A stretch of 64,000 bases of DNA from CAZAFC01 sp964484675 (GTDB lineage Bacteria; Patescibacteriota; Saccharimonadia; Saccharimonadales; UBA4665). Below are positions 23,044 to 32,004 of this stretch, one piece after another; position 1 is the first letter of the stretch, and the number at the start of each line of letters is the position of its first letter. The stretch spans positions 21,793-85,792 of the forward strand of contig CAZAFC010000006.1 in assembly GCA_964484675.1 (NCBI GenBank), given 5' to 3'. A program made the position numbers and the translations under genes. The notes under the pieces are model-generated. The model worked only from the letters and a program-made list of their open reading frames with translations, was not told where the DNA came from and did not search any database.

Positions 23044-25653
23044 ATGAAACACACCACGAATCACCCCTTAGTTAGTATCGTTATCGTCAACTGGAACGGC
23101 ATCGAGGACACCAAAATCTGCCTGGAGCATACGCGCAAGCAGACCTATCCAAACATCGAGATTATTGTCGTAGATAATGGCTCACACGACGACTCGCTGC
23201 AATCCTTGCGCAAGCAAAAAGACATTGTGCTCGTCGAAAATGCCAAAAATCTGGGCTTCACTGGCGGGCACATCGCCGGCTACGAAGCCTCGCGCGGCGA
23301 GTACATCTTGCTCATGAACAACGACGCTGTGATGGACCCCCGATGGGTTGAACTGGCCATGAGTTACTTGCAGTCGCACGAACTGGTCGGCGCGCTCGGC
23401 GGCCGCGCTTACTCGTGGAACGACGACAATCCGCTGCTGGATACGTCCAATCACTTTTACGGCTACCAGAACATCAACCCGATCAGCGCTGAAGGCATTT
23501 TCACGCAATCCGACGAAGGCGTACCACGCGAAGTTAACAATGTTTCCGGCTCGTGCGTCATGGTGCCGCGGCATGTCATCGAGCACGTCGGCTATTTGCA
23601 TGATCCATTTTTTGCTTACTACGAGGAGTCCGATCTTTTCGCGCGGATGAAGCGGGCGGGCTACAAGATTGTCTACCATCCCGAGCTGGCCATCTGGCAT
23701 GCCAATGGCAAAACCGCTCAGCGCAAAGGCTCGACTTTCTCGTACTACATGATGATGCGCAACCGTTTTCTCTTTGCGGTGCGCAATTTCGATGATTGGT
23801 CGCTCAGGCGTTTTCTGAAGTTTTACCTCAAGTCCGGTGTGATGTCCAGCGCTCGTGCGCTCGTGCGCGGCAAAAAAGCACCCTTCGAACAAGCGTATGC
23901 CAAAGCCTTTCGCTACAATCTGGCGCACGGCTGGCGCGCATTTGCCGATCGGCGCGCACTTGCCAAGCAGCTTGGCTCGGCCGTCAATTATAATGAGCGT
24001 ATCACCCGCGAGCAAACAGGCGTCAGCATCGTTGTAGCCTGCGATACCAAGGCGACAATCGACACCTGCGTGCAGTTGGCGCAAGCTATCTCGCCGCACG
24101 ATGAAATTGTCATGGTCGTGCGCGACCGCAAGCTCGTGAGCCACGCCAAAACATATGCTGGCATCGACACGCACTCCTTGCGGCTTTGCATCGACCAGGG
24201 ATTTTTCAAGGCGTCAAGCCAAAATCTCGGCATTGCTTGCGCCCGATCTGATTGGATTTTGCTCGTTCAAGAAAGTGAGCTTACCAACGAACCGCTGCTC
24301 GAAAGCCTTTGTGGTGCCATATACCGGGCTAAGCAACACGGCAAACGGCTCGTCTATAGCGCCGAAACGCCGCTCGCGAACACTGCCGACGCCCGAACGC
24401 TTGCCTGCGCACCGGCGCTGCTGGCTCAGCGTTCGCTGCTTGTAGAAGCTGGTGGCGTGCTACATGAGCTTTCGGAGTCGAATGCTTACCGCGCGCTCCT
24501 TGCCTACGGCGCCATCGCCGGTTCAACGCTGAGCGTTCCGTTGCTTGGCGACGCAGACATGCTGCCGCCGTACGATAAACACGCCGGCGTGACTTTTCAT
24601 GCGCTTGTCGCGCGAATGGGGAGTGCCCATAACGAAGCGCTCGTGCGTGGCAAAAAGGCCGGCCCGATCGATCGTTTTGCCGCCCGGCACTATCGATTTT
24701 TCCAGGCGCGCAACCTCGCCGCCTGGCTGTTCTCGCCGCATATTTCGTTGTATCTCAAGCTTGCCCGCATCAAGAATCTTGTACTGTTTACCGTGAAGTT
24801 CCAGCGCGCCAAACTTGCGACCGAGCTCAAACACATTCGCAACGAGCTCCAGCGCACACGCCATGCCGCGGTCGACCTCCAAGCGCGCAAAAAGCTTGAA
24901 AATCAGCGACTCAAACATCTGCAAGCGCATCCCTTGGACATAACTGTTTTCATCATCACCCGCGATCGCCTGGAAACACTCCAGCAGTTACTGGCGTGGC
25001 TCAAAAAGCAAGGCTTGCGGCGCATTGTTTTTATCGATAACGATTCGGCCTTGCCACCGCTGGTCGATTTTCTCAACACAACCGATTTCCAAGTGCTCGA
25101 GACAGGGCGTAATGTCGGCCACACCGTGGCGTGGTCCGCAGGCATTATCAAGCTCCTGCTGCCGGATGACTTTTACATTGTGACCGATCCGGATATCATC
25201 CCCATTGATGATTGCCCGGATGACGTGCTGCGGCATTTTCTGGCCATTCACAAGAAATACCCCTCATACCATAAAGTCGGCTTTGGGCTGCGGATTGACG
25301 ACTTGCCCGACCATTACCCGCTCAAAGAAACAGTTATCGAGTGGGAAAACCAGTTCTGGAAGCAGCGGCTCGAGGCCCCGGCAGGCGAGCACAAAGACGC
25401 CGAACTTTTCGAGGCGGCCATCGACACCACATTCGCCCTCTACAAACCATTCACCTACAACTACATACTGCACCCAAGCATTCGCACCGGCTATCCCTAC
25501 GTTGCCAGCCACTTGCCGTGGTATCAGCACCCTGCACAGGTGAGCGCCGAGGAAAAATATTACCGGTTGCGTGCTGACGGCAACGTAACCTCGTGGAATG
25601 CCGAAAAAGTTGCCGACAGATACGCCAAAGAAATGAGCCGCAAGAAAAAATAA
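23044..25653 (+). CDS. two-domain glycosyltransferase (GT2 rhamnosyltransferase-like plus second GT-A domain)
   Basis: An 869-aa protein. ATG 23044 is preferred over the TTG at 23035 because GGAG stands 4 bases before it. Residues 8-260 form a GT2 domain (VSIVIVNWNG, VVDNGSHDDSL, LLMNNDAVMDPRW), the layout of WbbL-type rhamnosyltransferases. A poorly defined central part (about 300-610) has a coiled, basic segment near 590-630. A second GT-A-like domain starts at about 635 (ITVFIITRDRLETL, FIDNDSALPPL, YIVTDPDIIP). One chain may therefore add two sugars. The nearby rhamnose pathway makes dTDP-rhamnose a likely donor. Confidence 0.82.
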   Translation: MKHTTNHPLVSIVIVNWNGIEDTKICLEHTRKQTYPNIEIIVVDNGSHDDSLQSLRKQKDIVLVENAKNLGFTGGHIAGYEASRGEYILLMNNDAVMDPRWVELAMSYLQSHELVGALGGRAYSWNDDNPLLDTSNHFYGYQNINPISAEGIFTQSDEGVPREVNNVSGSCVMVPRHVIEHVGYLHDPFFAYYEESDLFARMKRAGYKIVYHPELAIWHANGKTAQRKGSTFSYYMMMRNRFLFAVRNFDDWSLRRFLKFYLKSGVMSSARALVRGKKAPFEQAYAKAFRYNLAHGWRAFADRRALAKQLGSAVNYNERITREQTGVSIVVACDTKATIDTCVQLAQAISPHDEIVMVVRDRKLVSHAKTYAGIDTHSLRLCIDQGFFKASSQNLGIACARSDWILLVQESELTNEPLLESLCGAIYRAKQHGKRLVYSAETPLANTADARTLACAPALLAQRSLLVEAGGVLHELSESNAYRALLAYGAIAGSTLSVPLLGDADMLPPYDKHAGVTFHALVARMGSAHNEALVRGKKAGPIDRFAARHYRFFQARNLAAWLFSPHISLYLKLARIKNLVLFTVKFQRAKLATELKHIRNELQRTRHAAVDLQARKKLENQRLKHLQAHPLDITVFIITRDRLETLQQLLAWLKKQGLRRIVFIDNDSALPPLVDFLNTTDFQVLETGRNVGHTVAWSAGIIKLLLPDDFYIVTDPDIIPIDDCPDDVLRHFLAIHKKYPSYHKVGFGLRIDDLPDHYPLKETVIEWENQFWKQRLEAPAGEHKDAELFEAAIDTTFALYKPFTYNYILHPSIRTGYPYVASHLPWYQHPAQVSAEEKYYRLRADGNVTSWNAEKVADRYAKEMSRKKK

Positions 25654-25734
25654 TCACAGATGTTGCCTGGGAAGTTTGCGCACGAGTCAGCTCGCGCGCG
25701 TTCACTAGCCACTCAGCTCTCGACTATCAGATGC

Positions 25735-26847
25735 CTAAACCTGCGACTTGCCGAGCAGCCGAGCCAGCGAGTTTCGCGATTTCCAGATACGCGAGGCGCG
25801 AATAGCCTGCAGGAGTCGCTCGGCGGTAAGTGCGCGCTGCGTCAGTTCTTCGAGCGACGCCTGAGCAGCCTGCGCGTCTCGCTCTAGCTGCCATTGTTTT
25901 GCAAGCAGCTCAGCTCGTTCTTGCATAGCTTGCTGGATAAAAAGAGCTGTTGCATCTGGAACCTGCTCGATGCAATCTTGCAAAAATCCGTCTTCTTGGA
26001 CTTCAATTTCGCGAAACGCCTCAAAAAGCTGCCTCAATTTCTCGAGTATCGAGGCCCGTGCCTCAGCCGAAACCCCGTCAAATCGCAGCATCTGCATGTA
26101 CAATTTCACATGCGCCACGCCATATTTTCGCCAAATCGCGTTCACGTCTTTGTCCGCGTTCCACCATATGCCGCCCGGATGCCGCCGATACACCGCCATT
26201 GTGCGATTGATAAATCCTATCTTGCCAGTCGCGGCATGCAAGAGGTGCAAATACCAATCGCCGGGCGCAATGCCACGCGGATATATGTCCTTGATGCTGG
26301 CGCCAGTGAACCGCCAGCGGTACATCACGGAATTCGTCTGGATGAAATTGCCGAGCAATAAATCGTTCAAGCCAAGCGTAGTCTTGTGGTGACGCTGGGC
26401 GGGCGACGGAAACGTCTCAGCCGGTCTTGAACCATCCTCATACACGACTTCCACCGGATGAAAACACAATGCAAAGTCCGGGTGCGACTCCAAAAAATCC
26501 ACTTGGCGCTGAAGCTTCGTCGGATCGGTAAGGTAGTCGTCGCCCTCGGCATACAATACATATTTGGTTTTGGGATAATCGATCAGATCGAGCCAATTAC
26601 TCTCCGGTCCAACGTTTTTTTCCTGCAAAATCAGGTGGATGAGCTCAGGGTAGCGACGCTTGTATGCGCGCAAAATCTCCGGCGTGCGGTCGGTGGAGCA
26701 GTCATCGGCGATCACCAACTGCCAGGCAAAATCCGCCCGCTGCGCCAAGAAGCTATCAATCGCCTGCGCGATATACTTCTCATGATTGTAGGTTATGATG
26801 CAGACGGTCAGCAACGGACCGCCTGCGCGCGCGCTAGCCTTTTTCAC
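25735..26847 (-). CDS. glycosyltransferase family 2 with C-terminal coiled coil
   Basis: A 370-aa protein starting at GTG 26847, which overlaps the upstream methyltransferase gene by 14 bases. Residues 12-240 are a GT2 domain: LTVCIITYNHEKYIAQAIDS, VIADDCSTDRTPEIL and AEGDDYLTDP (metal site). The last 110 residues are helical and heptad-like (ERAELLAKQWQLERDAQAA), as in enzymes that build repeating chains. It is the last gene of the long leftward operon that begins at 36973. Confidence 0.85.
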   Translation of the reverse strand: MKKASARAGGPLLTVCIITYNHEKYIAQAIDSFLAQRADFAWQLVIADDCSTDRTPEILRAYKRRYPELIHLILQEKNVGPESNWLDLIDYPKTKYVLYAEGDDYLTDPTKLQRQVDFLESHPDFALCFHPVEVVYEDGSRPAETFPSPAQRHHKTTLGLNDLLLGNFIQTNSVMYRWRFTGASIKDIYPRGIAPGDWYLHLLHAATGKIGFINRTMAVYRRHPGGIWWNADKDVNAIWRKYGVAHVKLYMQMLRFDGVSAEARASILEKLRQLFEAFREIEVQEDGFLQDCIEQVPDATALFIQQAMQERAELLAKQWQLERDAQAAQASLEELTQRALTAERLLQAIRASRIWKSRNSLARLLGKSQV

Positions 26848-27577
26848 ACAACAGGAAGATGCTGGCGGTTAGATCGGGGTAAAGCTGTCCCAGCGCGTAG
26901 CACCCTTCGAGATATTCTGGCGAGATAATGTCGCCAGCCTGCAAAATCTTGTCCCACTGGAAGTTGGCGAGCGCTTTGAAGAAAATGCCCGAGCGGTAGA
27001 CAACCTTGAGACCAGCCGCCACCGCATCGCGCTCCAGCGTGTCGAGCGTGTAGGTGATCACATGGCCGTGAGCTTTTTCTCCTTCGGTAATCGCAGTGTT
27101 ATGGCTGATGAGCCCCATTTTGACGGCGATCTGGCGCGACGGCGCATTGGCATTTGGCACCACCAGGAAGAAACGGCCGCCATCGGACAACCACTCATCG
27201 TTAATGCGCTTCATCACCTTAATGGGATCGTCGAGATGCTCAAGTGTGTGCGTCATGACGATGTTGTCGTACTTTTTTGGCAACTCCACGTCTTCGAACA
27301 TAGAGGTGAAGAACGTCACTTTGTCGCCGACAAGTTCCTTGGCTTCCGCCACCGCAACGTCAGAAGCTTCCACGCAGGTGATGTCATCCGAGAACGGCAT
27401 CAGGCGCTTGGTCACGGCACCCTTAAAGCTACCAAGCTCAAGCAAGCTGCCCTTCACCAAAAACGGCTCAAACGACTTCACCATGTACGGATGCATCACA
27501 TCATAGTCGAAGCCGTAGGCGTATTTGCGCGCCGCGTTATCCGTAAACTCTTCGTTGTAATCTCGCTGATTTCCCAT
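26834..27577 (-). CDS. class I SAM-dependent methyltransferase
   Basis: A 247-aa protein with GAGGAG as ribosome site. The SAM-binding motif I is SLLELGSFKGAVTKRL (residues 39-54). Motif II (TCVEASDVAVAEAKE) and a motif TMTLEHLDDP-like MTHTLEHLDDPIKVM near 108 follow. This type of methyltransferase commonly modifies sugars or chain ends in polysaccharide clusters; a chain-length or capping role is possible because a Wzt with a C-terminal domain is encoded in the same operon. Confidence 0.87.
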   Translation of the reverse strand: MGNQRDYNEEFTDNAARKYAYGFDYDVMHPYMVKSFEPFLVKGSLLELGSFKGAVTKRLMPFSDDITCVEASDVAVAEAKELVGDKVTFFTSMFEDVELPKKYDNIVMTHTLEHLDDPIKVMKRINDEWLSDGGRFFLVVPNANAPSRQIAVKMGLISHNTAITEGEKAHGHVITYTLDTLERDAVAAGLKVVYRSGIFFKALANFQWDKILQAGDIISPEYLEGCYALGQLYPDLTASIFLLCEKG

Positions 27578-27579
27578 AA

Positions 27580-28542
27580 TTACTCCTCAATTAACTTAGC
27601 CAGTCCGAAGCCGTTGCGTCCGAAGTTATTCCCATTATATAGCAAATAAGTCGCACCATTGCACGCAAAGATGTTCGGGTAGCACATCATTTCTGAGTCC
27701 CAGCCTTCCTCGGAGAGCACAATGCCCGCCTGGTCATCGGCGCGTGTCCAGGTCGCCAGGTCGTCCGAATATGCGTAGCCGAGCTGGTAACCCTTACCTT
27801 TTTCGGTGCGAAAGCCAGCCATGTGGCGGTAGCAGAAGTACATGTGATAGCGCTGGCCGATTTGAATGACCGTTGGCAACGCCTGGCACTCATTCCCATC
27901 AATCTTGTCGGCGATGATCATTTTGCCACTGTCGCGTTGCCAGTTGATGCCGTCTTCGGACGTCGCGTGACCGATCTTATAAACGCGCTCAGAAGCATGT
28001 TCCTTAGTAGCCTCGCTCCATTTTTTGCCGAACAAATAGAACATGTGGAACTTTTTGTCGGCGAACTGCCGCACGAACGCATCGCCCACCAAAAATGGCT
28101 CATGCAGCGATGCGCTCAGCAGTGGCCCGTCGCCTAATTTTTGGAATGTTTTGCCGTTGTCGGTGCTCGTCGCAAAGCCAATGTCCGACTCTACATCCAC
28201 CGACACACGCCGCGAAATCCCGTTCGTGTAGCCAAAAATCTTATCGCCTGCGCGCGTCGGACTGAGCGGGAAAATTCCATGCTCATCAAAGCAGCCCAAC
28301 TTTCCGAGCGGCATTACCTCGTGCTCGGAATGGCCAATCATCTCTGTAAAATCAAGATTGTAGTCCACATATTGCACGTGGCTCAAAAATTTGCCGCTGT
28401 CGTCCACCAAGCGCGTCGAAAAATACACGCGCACACGGTCCTCGCACACCAATGCCTGCGGCGACTGCGCGTGGCTGGCAAATCGCTCGGCAAACGGCGA
28501 TTCATCAAACGTAAAAATCTGCCCAAGTTTCTGCCATCTCAT
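27580..28542 (-). CDS. five-bladed beta-propeller glycosidase-like protein (GH43/GH130 type)
   Basis: A 320-aa protein from the ATG at 28542, one base after the stop of its upstream paralogue. The repeats RVYFSTRLVDDSG, HGIFPLSPTR, FGYTNGI, FMLF-like FHMFYLFGKKW and TWTRADDQAGI mark the propeller blades of the GH32/43/62/130 superfamily. It has no signal peptide, so it would act in the cytoplasm on a sugar donor or intermediate, or have lost catalysis. It shares about 40% of positions by eye with the next protein (27580 and 28544 genes), showing tandem duplication. Confidence 0.8.
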   Translation of the reverse strand: MRWQKLGQIFTFDESPFAERFASHAQSPQALVCEDRVRVYFSTRLVDDSGKFLSHVQYVDYNLDFTEMIGHSEHEVMPLGKLGCFDEHGIFPLSPTRAGDKIFGYTNGISRRVSVDVESDIGFATSTDNGKTFQKLGDGPLLSASLHEPFLVGDAFVRQFADKKFHMFYLFGKKWSEATKEHASERVYKIGHATSEDGINWQRDSGKMIIADKIDGNECQALPTVIQIGQRYHMYFCYRHMAGFRTEKGKGYQLGYAYSDDLATWTRADDQAGIVLSEEGWDSEMMCYPNIFACNGATYLLYNGNNFGRNGFGLAKLIEE

Positions 28543-28543
28543 A

Positions 28544-29521
28544 CTAGAGCTCCCCTTCCAATTCCGCCAGTCCAAAGCCGTAGCGGCCGACTTCGTTGCC
28601 TAGATAGAGCAGGTACGTTTTGCCGTCCAGCTCGAATACGTGTGGGTAGGCGGTCATTTCGTTGTCGAACGCGTCGGGTTCGATCGCGATGTCGATACCG
28701 GCCTTGCTATCGTCGCGCGTCCAGGTGAGTAGGTCGGTTGAGCTGGCGTAGCCAATTTTGCGGCTCTTGGTGTCGCGGAAGTTGCTCGGAATCCAGCCGC
28801 AGAAGAACATGTGGTACTTCCCGTTGGCATAAAACACGTCAGGGCTGGCCTGCGATTCGTTGTCGTCCCAGCCATTCCGGATGAGATCTTTGCCGTGCTT
28901 CGTCCAATTGATGCCGTCTTTGGAGGTAGCCAGGCGGATCTTGTGCGAAATTTCCGGCCGGCCGTTCACTACAGTCCAGGTTTTGCCGGCGATGTAAAAC
29001 AAGTAGTATGTATCGTTGAATTTGCGGATTTTCGGCCCGCTCAGCACGAACGGCTCGTCCGGCGAAAACGACAGCACCGGGCCATCACCAAGGCGCTCGA
29101 ATGTCTTGCCGTCGTCGGTGCTTTTTGCCACGCCGATCGCCGTATTGAACGGCACCGAGCTCGGGCGTGTCCAGCCAGCGTAATACGCCCATATCTCGCC
29201 GTCTTTTCGAATAACCGAAACGGGGTAGGTGCCGAACTCGTCGAAGCAACCACGCTTGCCCAAGGTAAGGATCGGCTTCTCAGCCACGCGCAGCACATGG
29301 AACAAATCTTTGCGGTCGAGGTCCACATAGGCCGAATAGCTCACGAATTGGCCGTTTTCGTCCCGCGGCGGCCGGCACGAAAAATACACCCGCACAAAAT
29401 CATCAAACACCACCGCCTGCGGTGCCTGCGCGTACTCATCGAGCCAATCGATGCCCGGGTAGTCGCGCGGATCGAAAACCTTGCCGAGCTTCTTCCAGCT
29501 AAATTTTTTTGACGTATTCAT
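28544..29521 (-). CDS. five-bladed beta-propeller glycosidase-like protein (paralogue)
   Basis: A 325-aa protein. Of three in-frame ATGs (29545, 29533, 29521) I chose 29521, which has GGAAAAG 3 bases before it and gives the same N-terminal length as its paralogue (WKKLGKVF against WQKLGQIF). It carries VRVYFSCRPPRDENG, FDEFGTYPVSV, YYLFYIAGKTW, YHMFFCGWIP and TYLLYLGNEVGRYGFGLAEL at the end. The paralogue ends in nearly the same words. Cytoplasmic by sequence. Substrate unknown; fructans, arabinans or phosphorolysis of mannosides are family options. Confidence 0.8.
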   Translation of the reverse strand: MNTSKKFSWKKLGKVFDPRDYPGIDWLDEYAQAPQAVVFDDFVRVYFSCRPPRDENGQFVSYSAYVDLDRKDLFHVLRVAEKPILTLGKRGCFDEFGTYPVSVIRKDGEIWAYYAGWTRPSSVPFNTAIGVAKSTDDGKTFERLGDGPVLSFSPDEPFVLSGPKIRKFNDTYYLFYIAGKTWTVVNGRPEISHKIRLATSKDGINWTKHGKDLIRNGWDDNESQASPDVFYANGKYHMFFCGWIPSNFRDTKSRKIGYASSTDLLTWTRDDSKAGIDIAIEPDAFDNEMTAYPHVFELDGKTYLLYLGNEVGRYGFGLAELEGEL

Positions 29522-30200
29522 GTTCTTTTCCATCGTACCATCCATTATCTTTTGCCCCCGTTGCCAAACGTTGGTAATAGTAGCCGCTGAAGCCGGCCGC
29601 TTCCATGAGTTCGCCGACTTTTCCAAAATCGTACGCCACGCGGTGCAGCTCGAATGTTTCGCCATCCCAAGTCGCGAATGCCGCCCGATTGTCGCCGTCG
29701 CGCGGCTGGCCGACCGAGCCGGGGTTGCAATACACTTTGTCGCCGTAGTCGTCGAGCCGTTGCATGTGTTTGTGGCCGGAAGCGAAAAATTTCCCACCTA
29801 CTTTGGCGAAATACTCGGCGCTCGGTTCCACGTATTCATCAATCGGGTCCGTCCAGCCGCCATGCACCATCGACAAGCCGTTGTATTCGAGATGCGCTGG
29901 CAGCGATTGCAGCCACGCCAGGTTCTCCGGCTTGATAATTTTTTTCTGGTAGCCAATCGTGTCGTTCACCGTTTGCGACCTCGGGCAAAAACTGTCGGCC
30001 AGCATGTACCAATCGTGGTTGCCGGTGAGGCATTTGACATCTCGGCGCCGCAATTCATCGCACACTTCATTTACCTGCGGATAGTAGCCCACGATGTCGC
30101 CCAAGCAGTAAATCTCGTTGATACCAAGATCATCAATGGCCTTGAGCACTTGCTCAAGCGCCACAAAATTACCATGAATGTCAGATATCAGCGCGATCAT
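29499..30200 (-). CDS. calcineurin-like metallophosphoesterase
   Basis: A 233-aa protein with all five metal motifs: SDIHGN (residues 6-11), LGDIVGYY near 33, TGNHDWYML near 59, HGGW near 113 and SGHKHMQ near 138. This order matches the YfcE/MJ0936 group of phosphodiesterases. It overlaps the upstream ATP-grasp gene by 20 bases and the downstream propeller gene by 23. Possible roles are hydrolysis of a phosphodiester intermediate of the polymer or of a nucleotide by-product. Confidence 0.88.
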   Translation of the reverse strand: MIALISDIHGNFVALEQVLKAIDDLGINEIYCLGDIVGYYPQVNEVCDELRRRDVKCLTGNHDWYMLADSFCPRSQTVNDTIGYQKKIIKPENLAWLQSLPAHLEYNGLSMVHGGWTDPIDEYVEPSAEYFAKVGGKFFASGHKHMQRLDDYGDKVYCNPGSVGQPRDGDNRAAFATWDGETFELHRVAYDFGKVGELMEAAGFSGYYYQRLATGAKDNGWYDGKEHEYVKKI

Positions 30201-31155
30201 AAAATACCTTGTCCTCCGTGTAGCGCACCGCGTAGCCCGGACGGATTTTGGGCTGCTTTGGGGTGACGCTATTTAAGAAATACTCAACTGCCATGGCGCT
30301 TTCGTTATAGCCGAACGCCGTTCTGATCGACGTTGCCGACGAAATGCGCGGATTGATCTCGAGCAATTTGAGCTTGCCATCGTGCAGTCGGAACTGGAAA
30401 TTCGTCGGCCCAATCGGCTTAAGCAGTTCGGCCAGACGCGCCATAACTACCTCGACGCCTGGCGGGTTCTCGACGGTTGCTTTCTCAGTAAATCCTTCTT
30501 TGGCGAGTTTGCGCCGCAAACCCATAAAGCAGCACAGTTTGCTCTGCTCGTCAAAAAACGCCGACACCGTGTACTCAGTTTCTTTGTCGCCGACAATCGG
30601 CTGCGCCATCACAATTGGCCCGACGTCTTGCGCATGCGCCGCAAATGTCTCAGCCGAATCGACAATCACAATACCCCTGGACGCAAAACCGCGGCGCGGC
30701 TTCAGCAAAAAGGGCAGCCCAAAATCGCGCGACAGCTCCTCGAACGTGCCCGCCAGTCGCGACTCAATCGCGCACGGCACGTCCGCCCCACGCAGCTTCT
30801 CATAAAACTCCCATTTGTCGGCGCAGAGCTCGACAAGCTCAGGATTATTGAGCATCACCTTGGCGCCAGCCCGCTCGAGCACTTCGCGGTGCTCATTCCA
30901 AGCCAGCATGTCATCATTAATGCCGGGAATGATCATGTCCACCGAGTGTTTCTTGATGACCTTGCACAGCCAATCGATGTAGCTCGGGTCAGTCGTGAGC
31001 GGCGCTTGCTCGAACACATCGCAAAATGCCGGCGCCACCGAATCGTCGTAAATCGTCGTACCGATCAAATGATAACTTTCTGGAGCCGCGCGCAGCGACT
31101 TCAACACGCCATAGCCAATGATGCCGGACGCGCCGGACACAAGAATTGTCTTCAC
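30181..31155 (-). CDS. ATP-grasp enzyme (carbamoyl-phosphate-synthase-like)
   Basis: A 324-aa ligase. ILVSGASGIIGYGVLKSL forms the pre-ATP-grasp Rossmann part. LPFLLKPRRGFASRGIVIV near 150 is the ATP-binding lysine and glycine loop, and FQFRLHDGKLKLLEINPRISSATSI near 262 carries the two metal-binding acids (E and N). Such enzymes in polysaccharide clusters join an amino acid or similar acid to an amino sugar. The nearby DegT aminotransferase could provide that amino sugar. Confidence 0.85.
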   Translation of the reverse strand: MKTILVSGASGIIGYGVLKSLRAAPESYHLIGTTIYDDSVAPAFCDVFEQAPLTTDPSYIDWLCKVIKKHSVDMIIPGINDDMLAWNEHREVLERAGAKVMLNNPELVELCADKWEFYEKLRGADVPCAIESRLAGTFEELSRDFGLPFLLKPRRGFASRGIVIVDSAETFAAHAQDVGPIVMAQPIVGDKETEYTVSAFFDEQSKLCCFMGLRRKLAKEGFTEKATVENPPGVEVVMARLAELLKPIGPTNFQFRLHDGKLKLLEINPRISSATSIRTAFGYNESAMAVEYFLNSVTPKQPKIRPGYAVRYTEDKVFYDRADI

Positions 31156-31158
31156 TTC

Positions 31159-32004
31159 TTACCCCTCTTCTCGGTACAATTGTATGCCGCGAAAGCCATC
31201 CTGCAAAGAAATCTGCGGCCGGAAGGCAATCTTGTCGTAAAAATCAGGGTCTTTGTCGAAGACATTGTCGGGTGTCGACGGCTTGTCCTTGAGAAATGTC
31301 GTCGTGCCGCCCTTGCCGAATACCGCCTGAGCCGTTTCGGCGACCTCTGAAAATCGCACGTCGCTCGGATACTGGCAAGCGTACACGCCCGTGACGTTCC
31401 GATCGATCGTCCGCTCGATCATCTCGGCAAGATCTTCGGCGTGGAGATAATTCCTGAGCGCGTCGTGCTCGCCGTAAATCGTGATGTCCTCGCCGCGCTC
31501 TGCCCGGTCCAAAATGTGATAAATAAACGGTTGGTGCGCCGCGAAGGCCATGTCGTTGCCGTAAATCTGCGACGGCCGCAGGATAGCCAGCGGCACATCG
31601 AATTGCTTGCAGTACTGCTCGGCAAGGTCGTCGCCGTTGCGCTTGGTGATGGCATACGGCGAATAGTACGGCGAACTTTTGGGCAGCACAGCCGATAGCG
31701 ACGAAATATGCACCACGTGCCGCACGCCTGCTTTGCGCGCCGCCATGCACGCGCGGAGTGCACCGAGCGCATTCGTCTCTTCTGTCTCGAGCCACGCCTC
31801 GTCTGTATCGCTCTCAAAGGCAGCCGCGCAATTAATCACCACATCTATGCCGGCCGGAATCGTGAACGGCTTCGTGAGGTCGATGCGCACATCGCCGTGT
31901 GTGCGGCCGGCTGTCAGCACCATGTAATCGCGCGCAGCAAGTAAGTCAATCACAACTTTCGCGAGCGCCGAGCCGGCGCCAATAATCAAAACTTTTTTGC
32001 TCAT
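31159..32004 (-). CDS. NAD-dependent epimerase/dehydratase
   Basis: A 281-aa extended SDR protein. The N-terminus VLIIGAGSALAKVVIDLL has a GxGxxLA variant of the cofactor loop. VINCAAAF near 60, VHISSLSAVLP near 100 and YSPYAITKRNGDDL (catalytic YxxxK) near 118 follow. It overlaps the wbqC-like gene by 4 bases. It probably makes the keto- or epimerised sugar used with the DegT aminotransferase. Confidence 0.87.
   Translation of the reverse strand: MSKKVLIIGAGSALAKVVIDLLAARDYMVLTAGRTHGDVRIDLTKPFTIPAGIDVVINCAAAFESDTDEAWLETEETNALGALRACMAARKAGVRHVVHISSLSAVLPKSSPYYSPYAITKRNGDDLAEQYCKQFDVPLAILRPSQIYGNDMAFAAHQPFIYHILDRAERGEDITIYGEHDALRNYLHAEDLAEMIERTIDRNVTGVYACQYPSDVRFSEVAETAQAVFGKGGTTTFLKDKPSTPDNVFDKDPDFYDKIAFRPQISLQDGFRGIQLYREEG

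Noticed and set aside
23182..24174. 330-codon minus-strand frame
   Set aside because: Opposite the two-domain glycosyltransferase; shadow.
30382..31350. 322-codon plus-strand frame
   Set aside because: Lies fully opposite the ATP-grasp and epimerase genes, which have clear motifs; a shadow frame caused by high G+C.
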